Shown piece by piece: positions 7,189 to 13,055 of a stretch of 13,055 nucleotides of DNA. This stretch comes from Thermoplasmata archaeon (GTDB lineage: Archaea; Thermoplasmatota; Thermoplasmata; UBA10834; DTMW01), in the NCBI GenBank assembly GCA_029858465.1, contig JAOUEZ010000018.1:1-13055 (forward strand), given 5' to 3'. Under the pieces are notes generated by a model. The model saw nothing but the letters and a program-made list of their open reading frames with translations, had not been told where the DNA came from and did no database searches. The position numbers and the translations under genes are program-made. Every line of letters starts with the position of its first letter. Position 1 is the stretch's first letter.

Positions 7189-8178
7189 TCATTTTCTTGT
7201 TTTCCCTATTTGGGATGGTTTCAGAATGCCATATTCGGTTATGAAGCCAGTAATGTATTTCGCAGGCGTAACGTCAAAGGCAGGGTTCAATGCTTTGGCT
7301 CCCTTGGGACCTATGGACTGCTTGCCTATCATCAATACTTCCGACTGATCTCTTTCCTCGATCGGAATTGCGTCTCCGCTCGCTATCGAAGGATCGAATG
7401 TTGTTATCGGTGCTGCTATGTAGAAAGGTACTCCGTTCTCTTTCGCAACAACAGCCTTCTCATAGCTGCCGATCTTGTTGGCTGAATCCCCGTTTCTCGA
7501 TATCCTGTCAGCACCGATGATGACGAGATCGATTTCGGATTTCAGGTAATGTCCTGCCGCATTGTCAGCGATTATCGCATGATCAATGCCCTCTTCTTTA
7601 AGCTCCCAGGATGTCAGGTTCGCACCTTGAAGTCTTGGTCTTGTCTCATCGACGAACACGAAGAACTTCCTGCCTTTTCTCTTCGCGATCCGCATCGGTG
7701 CAAGAGCCGTGCCGAAATCTACCGTCGCAAGTGCTCCGGCGTTGCAGTGCGTCAATATCTTCGAGTTATTTCGGATGAGCTTCTCGCCATTTTCTCCGAT
7801 TTTCCTGCATCTTTCTACGAGTTTGTCGGCATATTTCTTTGCTGATTCAACTGGATCGTCTTTATGCGAGAGCATCCAATCGATACCGTAGAATAGATCG
7901 TGAGCAGTGGGTCTTGTCTGTCGCAGCATCTTTGCAGCTTTCTCCAGGTTTTTTCCATTGGTGGCAGCAAGCGCTATCCCATAGGCAGCTGCTGCGCCAA
8001 TTGTTGGCGCTCCCCTGATAATCATTTTCTTTATAGCCTCAGCGACCTGTTTATGGTTCGAAAATCTGGCGATTCTCACTTTTTCCGGCAAGAGTGTCTG
8101 GTCAATCGCAGCGACCTTTCCGTTTTCCCACCAGACCGCGGGTATGTCTCTCTTTTTGCCATTTATTGTTGCTTTCAT
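7189..8178 (-). CDS. mtnA: S-methyl-5-thioribose-1-phosphate isomerase family (MtnA / aIF2B-like)
   Basis: With the start chosen here the protein has 329 residues, beginning MKATINGKKRD. Family motifs are RGAPTIGAAAAYG from residue 55, THCNAGALAT with catalytic C145, VDETRPRLQGANLTSWEL from 177, IGADRISRNGD with catalytic D224, and FDVTPAKYITGFITE near the end. MtnA isomerises methylthioribose 1-phosphate to methylthioribulose 1-phosphate in the salvage of methylthioadenosine, the by-product of polyamine synthesis. Close relatives act on 5-deoxyribose 1-phosphate or ribose 1,5-bisphosphate; the Cys and Asp pattern favours the MtnA type but does not settle the substrate. The frame stays open to an ATG at 8238, but GGGAGG lies only five bases before the ATG at 8178, and the 20 extra residues do not look like the family. 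It diverges from tRNA-Val. Confidence 0.9.
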   Translation of the reverse strand: MKATINGKKRDIPAVWWENGKVAAIDQTLLPEKVRIARFSNHKQVAEAIKKMIIRGAPTIGAAAAYGIALAATNGKNLEKAAKMLRQTRPTAHDLFYGIDWMLSHKDDPVESAKKYADKLVERCRKIGENGEKLIRNNSKILTHCNAGALATVDFGTALAPMRIAKRKGRKFFVFVDETRPRLQGANLTSWELKEEGIDHAIIADNAAGHYLKSEIDLVIIGADRISRNGDSANKIGSYEKAVVAKENGVPFYIAAPITTFDPSIASGDAIPIEERDQSEVLMIGKQSIGPKGAKALNPAFDVTPAKYITGFITEYGILKPSQIGKTRK

Positions 8179-8183
8179 TATAC

Positions 8184-8189
8184 CCTCCC
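8184..8189 (-). promoter_or_regulatory. Ribosome binding site that sets the mtnA start
   Basis: The minus strand reads GGGAGG and then TATA before the ATG at 8178. This near-perfect anti-Shine-Dalgarno match argues against the longer reading that begins at 8238. Confidence 0.7.
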
Positions 8190-8252
8190 AGTATCTGATG
8201 TCTGAGATATATGATGTTTCGGAGGGCTTTGGACTCATTATTCCATGAAAAA

Positions 8253-8261
8253 GGTATTAAG
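8253..8261 (+). promoter_or_regulatory. TATA-like box of the tRNA-Val gene (putative)
   Basis: GGTATTAAG lies about 30 to 38 bases before the mature tRNA 5' end. That distance is plausible for an archaeal tRNA promoter with a short 5' leader removed by RNase P. The match to the consensus is modest. Confidence 0.3.
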
Positions 8262-8290
8262 AGGCTGTCTACAATTCTGCGAGAGCCTAA

Positions 8291-8363
8291 GGGCTCATGG
8301 TCTAGCGGTTATGACGGCGCTCTCACACAGCGCAGGTCGCCGGTTCAAATCCGGCTGAGCCCA
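8291..8363 (+). tRNA. tRNA-Val (anticodon CAC)
   Basis: A full cloverleaf folds by eye. The acceptor stem GGGCTCA pairs with TGAGCCC and discriminator A is at 8363. A short D arm GTC/GAC encloses AGCGG. The anticodon stem GCGCT/AGCGC holds the loop CTCACAC with U33 and anticodon CAC at 8324-8326. The variable loop has five bases (AGGTC), and the T arm GCCGG/CCGGC encloses TTCAAAT. The anticodon reads GUG valine codons. There is no intron, and the CCA end is not encoded, so it must be added after transcription. A run of five T follows directly. Confidence 0.95.
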
Positions 8364-8364
8364 C

Positions 8365-8369
8365 TTTTT
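8365..8369 (+). terminator. Oligo-T terminator after tRNA-Val
   Basis: Five consecutive T residues follow the tRNA two bases after its discriminator base. Short T runs are the usual intrinsic termination signal of the archaeal RNA polymerase. Confidence 0.5.
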
Positions 8370-8403
8370 ACGAATGAAAATATTAGACTGTCGATTAGGA
8401 CTC

Positions 8404-8411
8404 ATTATAAA
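8404..8411 (+). promoter_or_regulatory. TATA box of the solute-binding protein gene (putative)
   Basis: ATTATAAA would place the transcription start near 8434, giving a leader of about 30 bases with AGGA seven bases before the ATG at 8466. An imperfect pair of arms, CGATTA at 8392-8397 and TAATCG at 8432-8437, flanks the box. The gap 8371-8465 holds nothing else recognisable. Confidence 0.45.
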
Positions 8412-8465
8412 GAATATCTGTCTTGATATCGTAATCGGACAAAAAAACTATTATAGGAAATTAAC

Positions 8466-10562
8466 ATGCAATTGAAAATCTCAGAAGTACCAGCGGAGCA
8501 ATTTCAAACTATGAACTCGATCAAATCATATAAGAGACAGCGAATCGTTCAATCCGTTTTGATTCTCTCGTCTATTTTAATTGCGGGCACGTTCGGATCA
8601 TTGAATTCTATTGCCGAGTCTAATACTGCGGACGATAAGATATTCATGTTGGGCATGGCCAGAGAAGTCACTACCTTGAATCCTTTTACCGCGATAAGTG
8701 ATGATGAGTACGTTATTTTGGGATTAATCTACGATTATTTCTGTTATCCTCAAGAGGGAAATGAGAGCTATCCTCTATTGACCGAGAGTTATTGGTACAT
8801 GGATGGCGCGATTGCAGGAGCTACTGGCTCAGATTTCAGCGTTCTGTCAAACTCATCACCATCGGATTGGCCACTCGGATCCATTTGGGAGTACAATTTG
8901 ACCCAGAATGTATTCTGGAGTGACGGGGTCCCGTTCACTGCGGATGACGTGAAATGGACCATTGATACTCAGATAGGTCCGAATTATATGATCTATTGGG
9001 CGTTTCAACCATATACACGATGGATTCTACATGTTGAAAAGCTCACTGAGTACAAGGTGCGGATTTTCTTCGGAGACATAGATAAACAAGAACCGCTTCC
9101 GGCATCATTTGGAGACACGCTTGGATTTATCATCATGCCAAAGCATGCTTTTACTGATAAACCAGTGACATACATGGCATATGATTGGGACGGTTTCCCG
9201 GTGATAGGTACTGGGTGTTTCATGGGCACGTCCAATCTGGAAGACGAGTTCATTGCACATGAAAGCATATCTCTGGTCAAGAACCAGTTTTATGATTTTA
9301 TCGACCCATCAGATGGATTGAGAAAAGGTCTTGGACCGGCTTTCGGCAAAAACATAGACATCGAGCGTCTCCAAATAACCTTCTTCTCAGAGGCATCTAC
9401 TCGCGAACTCACATTATTTTCCGGACAGATTGATATGACTAATATCGCGCCCAACACCTATTTGACATGGATAAATAATGAGAATTCACCTGAGTATCTG
9501 CATCCAATCAGCGAACTTAGCGATTGGCAATATTCCAGACAATTGTCGATCAATGCTTATCCTGGCGGGTCCGGAAGCAACAACCCGATGCGATTAGATC
9601 CTGCAGTTCATAGAGCTTCTTCTTTGGCGACAAATAAAAGCCTCCTAGTCAAGCAGACGTACAAGGATATGGCCGTCGAGGGAATTGGTTTAATTTCTCC
9701 CTATGCAGCTGATTGGTGGTGGGAACCCGGTGACGAACTGTCGACTTTCAATGTCACTGATGGCAACGGTACCGTAATCTTCAGTTATCAAAAACCGTTA
9801 AGAGATATTATGAATTACGATATAGACACTGCGAACCAGATACTTGAAGCCGCCGGATATGTATGGACTGGCGAGCCGAGAAATAGCGTCAGGAAAGCAG
9901 GTCCTCTCGTTGCTGAAAGGTTGGGATCATATTTTGGAGTATCTCCCGAATTTGTGCTTGATCAGCCGCTTGAATTCGACTTATTGATATCGCAGGAAAT
10001 TCAAAAAGATAAAGAAATTTCTGATCTATTAATATCGGAATGGATGAAAATCGGTATCAAGCTGAATGAGAAAATGGTTATGGGCGCGATTTGGAGCGAT
10101 CAAGTTTATTCGTATAAATACGAAATTGTTCTTACATACTGGAGTGGCGATTACGATCCAAATTATCTGTTATTCCCACCGACGAGTTTTGCCTTATTCG
10201 GATGGAACGAATTTGGCACTGCCAATTCAACATATGATTCATATTACATGACTCAGGCAACAACGTTAGGGTATTCGGAGAGGAAAGTATGGGTAGATGA
10301 GTGTCTGAAATGGCAATATCTGAGTGGAAGTGTCAATACCCTCGTATATCCTGAGGTGTGTCATGCATATAACGATTTGAGATGGACGAACTGGACCGGA
10401 TACTTTTGGTGGTTCAATGTTGAATATACCTCGGTCGATCAACCGACTCCCATCGGTATTATTGAGACATTGATAATCATCGCGGCAATTATTGCTATTC
10501 CAATTTCGTATTTCATATGGAAATGGAATGATAAGAAGAAAAGAATGCTGCGAGAAGAATGA
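8466..10562 (+). CDS. Membrane-anchored ABC transporter solute-binding protein, family 5 (peptide/nickel type)
   Basis: The 698-residue protein belongs to the DppA/OppA-type family 5 binding proteins. The start of the mature part (LGMAREVTTLNPF, then LIYDYFCYP) and WSDGVPFTADDVKWTID at 151-167 are hallmark segments. It has a hydrophobic N-terminal signal sequence at about residues 26-45 after a basic patch, with no lipobox Cys. A second hydrophobic helix at about 664-685 is followed by a Lys/Arg-rich tail, so the binding domain should sit outside the cell, anchored by its C terminus. Family members capture peptides or other solutes for an ABC importer, yet no permease or ATPase gene is present here. 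The start at 8466 has AGGA seven bases upstream; Met16 at 8511 is an alternative. Sampled 60-base stretches, such as 9781-9840 and 10021-10080, are about one third G+C, well below the mutase gene. Confidence 0.9.
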   Translation: MQLKISEVPAEQFQTMNSIKSYKRQRIVQSVLILSSILIAGTFGSLNSIAESNTADDKIFMLGMAREVTTLNPFTAISDDEYVILGLIYDYFCYPQEGNESYPLLTESYWYMDGAIAGATGSDFSVLSNSSPSDWPLGSIWEYNLTQNVFWSDGVPFTADDVKWTIDTQIGPNYMIYWAFQPYTRWILHVEKLTEYKVRIFFGDIDKQEPLPASFGDTLGFIIMPKHAFTDKPVTYMAYDWDGFPVIGTGCFMGTSNLEDEFIAHESISLVKNQFYDFIDPSDGLRKGLGPAFGKNIDIERLQITFFSEASTRELTLFSGQIDMTNIAPNTYLTWINNENSPEYLHPISELSDWQYSRQLSINAYPGGSGSNNPMRLDPAVHRASSLATNKSLLVKQTYKDMAVEGIGLISPYAADWWWEPGDELSTFNVTDGNGTVIFSYQKPLRDIMNYDIDTANQILEAAGYVWTGEPRNSVRKAGPLVAERLGSYFGVSPEFVLDQPLEFDLLISQEIQKDKEISDLLISEWMKIGIKLNEKMVMGAIWSDQVYSYKYEIVLTYWSGDYDPNYLLFPPTSFALFGWNEFGTANSTYDSYYMTQATTLGYSERKVWVDECLKWQYLSGSVNTLVYPEVCHAYNDLRWTNWTGYFWWFNVEYTSVDQPTPIGIIETLIIIAAIIAIPISYFIWKWNDKKKRMLREE

Positions 10563-10633
10563 TTGGCCGACCATTCAGCAATAGGCATATCTCCGAGGAA
10601 GTTTCAAATCAGCGGAATCCTTATCTTGAAAAT

Positions 10634-10915
10634 ATGGTAAAACAAGTGCACGCGGCTCATATATTGGTGAAGAGAGAGGATCAGGCGAAGGATTTGCTAT
10701 CGAAGATCAACAGCGGAGAGAATTTCGGGGAGATTGCCAAACGATTTTCGTTATGTCCCTCGGGAAAGACCGGAGGAGACCTCGGCTGGTTCGGGAGAGG
10801 CCAGATGGTAAAAGAATTCGAGACGGCCGCTTTTGAGGGGCAGAAAGGTAAAGTCGTCGGACCTGTCAAGACGCAATTCGGATATCATCTCATAAAGATA
10901 ATCGATATGAAGTGA
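10634..10915 (+). CDS. Parvulin-type peptidyl-prolyl cis-trans isomerase
   Basis: The product from ATG 10634 is a single parvulin domain of 93 residues. Pin1/parvulin active-site residues can be aligned: H9 in HAAHILV, C41 in SLCPSGKTGGDLGWFGRGQM, M58 and F62 in the hydrophobic pocket, and H85 in GYHLIKI. Such enzymes catalyse cis-trans isomerisation of the bond before proline and assist folding. With no signal peptide or membrane segment, it should be cytosolic. The frame is open further upstream to an ATG at 10559 that overlaps the previous gene's stop as ATGA, which would add 25 unconserved residues. The shorter start is preferred because the conserved domain begins two residues after it, although no clear ribosome binding site precedes it. 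It lacks the SurA/PrsA-type extra domains of bacterial secreted parvulins. Confidence 0.88.
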   Translation: MVKQVHAAHILVKREDQAKDLLSKINSGENFGEIAKRFSLCPSGKTGGDLGWFGRGQMVKEFETAAFEGQKGKVVGPVKTQFGYHLIKIIDMK

Positions 10916-10930
10916 TGCCAGATTCGATAC

Positions 10931-10943
10931 TGCTCGAAGAGCA
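10931..10943. repeat. Short hairpin TGCTC-GAA-GAGCA
   Basis: A 5-bp stem with a 3-base loop lies 15 bases after the parvulin stop codon and just before a TATA-like box. It has no T run after it, so it is not a typical terminator. A related hairpin occurs at 10990-11001. Confidence 0.3.
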
Positions 10944-10949
10944 ACTGAC

Positions 10950-10957
10950 ATATAATT
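10950..10957 (+). promoter_or_regulatory. TATA box of the radical SAM gene (putative)
   Basis: ATATAATT predicts a transcription start near 10979 and a leader of about 68 bases. AGGGG at 11035-11039, seven bases before the ATG at 11047, would be the ribosome binding site. Confidence 0.45.
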
Positions 10958-10989
10958 TGACAAGAATACTGGGATTTGCTTTACTCATA

Positions 10990-11001
10990 CTGCGAAAGCA
11001 G
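10990..11001. repeat. Short GNRA-loop hairpin CTGC-GAAA-GCAG
   Basis: A 4-bp stem closes a GAAA tetraloop, a stable RNA form, and would lie near the 5' end of the predicted radical SAM mRNA leader. It shares the ATACTGC..GAA..GCA outline with the hairpin at 10931-10943. Confidence 0.3.
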
Positions 11002-11046
11002 AAAAAGACTTGAAATTATCAGACGGGAGCTAATAGGGGTATTGTA

Positions 11047-12540
11047 ATGAGGGTCTTGCTATCAACGCCCCCAGGGAAAACAACCGAACGATGGCCCCCA
11101 TTAGGATTATTATACATTGCCGCGAAACTGAAGACCAAGCGAGAGGACGAAGTCAAGATTATTGACGCCTTTTGCGAGAATCTTTCAAAGGGAGAGCTGG
11201 TCGACCGAGTCGTCCGTGAACAACCAGACGTATTCGGAATGAACTGCTCGACTCATATATTCCTGGATGCAATGGATGTCCTAAATGAATTACAAAAGAG
11301 GCTTCCGGATACGAAGCTCGTTTTAGGCGGCTATCATGCGACCTTCACCGCAGATAAAATCATTCGCGATTATCCGTTCATAGACTATGTGATAAAAGGC
11401 GAGGCGGAGAATTCCTTCCCTCAGCTTTTAGATCGTATCGAGAACAATCAAGCACCAAATGATGTCGCAGGCATTTGCTATAGAAATGGCAGCGAGACGA
11501 TTGACAATCCCTTTTCACTGATAACAGATCTCGATTCTTTGCCTTTCCCTGACAGGAGCATGCTGGGGAAATTGGATTACGGCTATACCCATGACGGTAT
11601 TCAGCTCACTGTTGGCAAATTCACCACAATATGCACATCCCGCGGATGCCCGTTCAAATGCAGGTATTGCTCCTGCGCCTCTTTCTCGCTCAGGAAATGG
11701 CGGCCGAGAAGCGCTGAGAATGTCGTTGACGAGCTTGAAGAGATACAAAGCCAGGGATACGAGAGCGTAACTGTCGTCGATGACAATTTCACGCAGAACA
11801 GGAAAAGAGTCGAGAAGATTTGCGAGCTGTTGAGATCCAGGAAGATCAAGCTGCAGTATTATTTCGAAGGGCGCGTGGAGGGCGCATCGTATGAGATGCT
11901 TCGGAACATGAAACGTGCAGGATTCAATGTAATCTATTTCGGAGTCGAGAGCGCTTCACAACATGTGCTCGATTACTATAACAAGACGATCTCACCTGAG
12001 AAATCAATGAGAGCTATTGAGAACGCGAAAAAAGCGGGAATGCTCGTGGTGACTTCGTATATTTTCGGGTCTCCGGTCGAGAAAAAAGAAGACATCATGC
12101 GGACAATCGAATTTATCAGGAAAATGAAGCCGCATGCTGTTCAGATCAACATACTCGATTGCCTTGTCGGAACGCCCATATGGGACGAGCTACAGGAAAA
12201 CGGTCTCTTAACAAGCGATGCCTGGAAGACGAACCACCGTATCTATGAGTATGCGGGCAATGGCTTGTCGAAGGAGGCCTTGGAGGATCTTGTCGATGCA
12301 GGCTATTCAGCTTATCTTGGTGCCTGGAAGAACTTTAGGGGCGTTGTCGATCTGTCCAAGGTGATTGTCGTGAATAAGACAGCAAGAAAGATAGTCCTTC
12401 AAAATATCGCCAATCCTGCCACAAGGCGAAAGCTTTCAGAAGGCATTCGTGGTGTCAGAGAAAATCGCGCATCAAGAAATGATCAAAAGACCGCGGTTGG
12501 AAATATCGAGGATTCTTCTGCTGGCGGATCATCTCGCTAA
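11047..12540 (+). CDS. B12-binding-domain radical SAM protein, substrate unknown
   Basis: The 497-residue protein has the layout of class B (cobalamin-type) radical SAM enzymes. Residues 1 to about 135 form a Rossmann-like cobalamin-binding domain, with STPPG, ERWPPLGLLYIAAKL at 14-28 and LGGYHATF near 93-100. As is usual in this class, there is no DxHxxG motif. The radical SAM barrel follows, with C201, C205 and C208 in GCPFKCRYC holding the 4Fe-4S cluster, and VIYFGVESAS further on. The last 50 or so residues are polar and rich in Arg, Lys and Ser. Such proteins use S-adenosylmethionine and often methylcobalamin for methylations, ring closures or C-C bond formation on lipids, cofactors or natural products. 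The neighbours (parvulin upstream, dehydrogenase downstream) do not point to a pathway. AGGGG lies seven bases before the ATG. Confidence 0.9.
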   Translation: MRVLLSTPPGKTTERWPPLGLLYIAAKLKTKREDEVKIIDAFCENLSKGELVDRVVREQPDVFGMNCSTHIFLDAMDVLNELQKRLPDTKLVLGGYHATFTADKIIRDYPFIDYVIKGEAENSFPQLLDRIENNQAPNDVAGICYRNGSETIDNPFSLITDLDSLPFPDRSMLGKLDYGYTHDGIQLTVGKFTTICTSRGCPFKCRYCSCASFSLRKWRPRSAENVVDELEEIQSQGYESVTVVDDNFTQNRKRVEKICELLRSRKIKLQYYFEGRVEGASYEMLRNMKRAGFNVIYFGVESASQHVLDYYNKTISPEKSMRAIENAKKAGMLVVTSYIFGSPVEKKEDIMRTIEFIRKMKPHAVQINILDCLVGTPIWDELQENGLLTSDAWKTNHRIYEYAGNGLSKEALEDLVDAGYSAYLGAWKNFRGVVDLSKVIVVNKTARKIVLQNIANPATRRKLSEGIRGVRENRASRNDQKTAVGNIEDSSAGGSSR

Positions 12541-12605
12541 TCTTGATCTTCGATATGCTTTCAATTTATGACATCGTTACAAGTTCTCTCTATCTGAGGA
12601 ATCGG

Positions 12606-12612
12606 TTAAAAT
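12606..12612 (+). promoter_or_regulatory. TATA-like box of the dehydrogenase gene (putative)
   Basis: TTAAAAT would give a transcription start near 12635 and a leader of about 25 bases. The 119-base gap 12541-12659 otherwise holds only the small palindrome at 12622-12632. Confidence 0.3.
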
Positions 12613-12621
12613 CATAGTAGC

Positions 12622-12632
12622 CTCATCATGAG
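12622..12632. repeat. 11-base inverted repeat CTCAT-C-ATGAG
   Basis: Two 5-base arms surround a single central base, just downstream of the TATA-like box of the dehydrogenase gene. The position would suit a regulator site near the transcription start, but such a short repeat may be chance. Confidence 0.25.
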
Positions 12633-12659
12633 TGCAAATATTTGGGAGCAAGTGTCTCG

Positions 12660-13055
12660 ATGAAGGCAATAGTGAAGCAGAAACCCGAACCGGGGGCGGC
12701 TCTCACAGATGTCGAGGACCCGCGCCCAGGCAAAGGCGAGGTCATGACAAGGATGAAAGCCTCCTCAATCTGCGGCACTGACATGCACATCTGGGAATGG
12801 AACCACTGGGCCGAGAGGCGCGTCAAAAAACTCCCGATGATATTCGGTCACGAATTCTGCGGGGAAGTCGTCGAGATAGGCGAAGGAGTAGAATCCGTCG
12901 GTGTCGGAGATGTGATATCTGCCGAGACTCATATCGTGGACAATGCTTGCTATCAATGCCTCCACGGAAAGAGACATGTATGCCGAAATGTCGAGATTCT
13001 CGGTGTCGACAGGAACGGTGTTTTTGCCGAGTATGTTGTCATACCTGGACAGAAC
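12660..13055 (+). CDS. L-threonine 3-dehydrogenase-like zinc-dependent dehydrogenase, N-terminal part (3' truncated by window)
   Basis: The first 132 residues are visible and the frame runs off the window. They match the GroES-like catalytic domain of medium-chain zinc dehydrogenases, with closest likeness, from memory, to threonine 3-dehydrogenase: SSICGTDMHIWEWNHW, GHEFCGEVVEIG, RHVCRN and GVDRNGVFAEYVVIPGQN. The catalytic zinc ligands would be C38, H64 and E65. The structural zinc site has C97, C100 and C108, but the first position is D94 rather than Cys. Threonine dehydrogenase oxidises L-threonine with NAD+ to 2-amino-3-oxobutyrate. Sorbitol or 2,3-butanediol dehydrogenase-type activity cannot be excluded without the missing NAD-binding half. 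GGGAG lies about 11 bases before the ATG, slightly far for a ribosome binding site. Confidence 0.85.
   Translation, partial: MKAIVKQKPEPGAALTDVEDPRPGKGEVMTRMKASSICGTDMHIWEWNHWAERRVKKLPMIFGHEFCGEVVEIGEGVESVGVGDVISAETHIVDNACYQCLHGKRHVCRNVEILGVDRNGVFAEYVVIPGQN

Noticed and set aside
8179..8238. N-terminal 20-codon extension of the mtnA-like gene
   Set aside because: GGGAGG five bases before the ATG at 8178 and the family-like start MKATINGKKRD favour the shorter protein.
8211..8426. 71-residue plus-strand open frame spanning the tRNA
   Set aside because: It reads straight through tRNA-Val(CAC) and its T-run terminator, so it cannot be a normal protein gene.
8339..8465. Integration site (att repeat) at the tRNA-Val 3' end
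   Set aside because: No second copy of the tRNA 3' end was found downstream in the window, and no integrase gene is present, so island insertion is not supported by structure.
1..13055. CRISPR array, insertion sequence, toxin-antitoxin or defence system
   Set aside because: No regularly spaced repeats, transposase-like or nuclease-like proteins, or terminal inverted repeats were seen on either strand.

Overview
The window reads as a compact euryarchaeal chromosome segment with about 13 protein genes and one tRNA. Archaeal identity rests on aIF5A with its hypusine site, a Nop5 C/D-box RNP protein, archaeal-type TATA boxes, and a mixture of leaderless-looking starts and GGAGG-like ribosome binding sites. 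A member of the Thermoplasmata is my guess, but nothing here proves the phylum. No CRISPR array, insertion sequence, integrase, toxin-antitoxin pair or defence gene was seen. Most of the window is housekeeping.

Layout, left to right: (1) the 3' end of a sugar nucleotidyltransferase with a left-handed beta-helix tail (+). (2) A two-gene phosphate uptake operon on the minus strand: a PhoU-like DUF47 protein, then a Pit-family permease. (3) A divergent promoter region, then a phosphoglucosamine/phosphomannomutase (+). (4) An agmatinase-family ureohydrolase (-) whose 3' end overlaps the mutase. (5) UDP-GlcNAc 2-epimerase (+). (6) A minus-strand block of mtnA-like isomerase, nop5 and aIF5A. (7) tRNA-Val(CAC) (+). 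(8) A plus-strand run of a membrane-anchored family 5 solute-binding protein, a small parvulin isomerase and a cobalamin-binding-type radical SAM enzyme. (9) The 5' part of a threonine-dehydrogenase-like zinc enzyme, cut by the window end.

Three functional threads can be proposed. The nucleotidyltransferase, hexosamine mutase and 2-epimerase all handle sugar phosphates or nucleotide sugars and could supply UDP-GlcNAc and UDP-ManNAc for glycans. The agmatinase homologue, aIF5A and the mtnA homologue touch polyamine supply, hypusine formation and methylthioadenosine salvage. The third thread, in the right-hand part, is an orphan peptide-type binding protein, more AT-rich than its neighbours in sampled stretches, beside a tRNA, followed by a parvulin and a radical SAM enzyme of unknown substrate.

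The best targets for a second look are the agmatinase/aIF5A proximity, the orphan solute-binding protein, the radical SAM enzyme with paired short hairpins upstream, a perfect 12-bp palindrome in the nop5 promoter, and an Asp in place of a structural zinc Cys in the dehydrogenase. No intergenic gap exceeds 150 bases.
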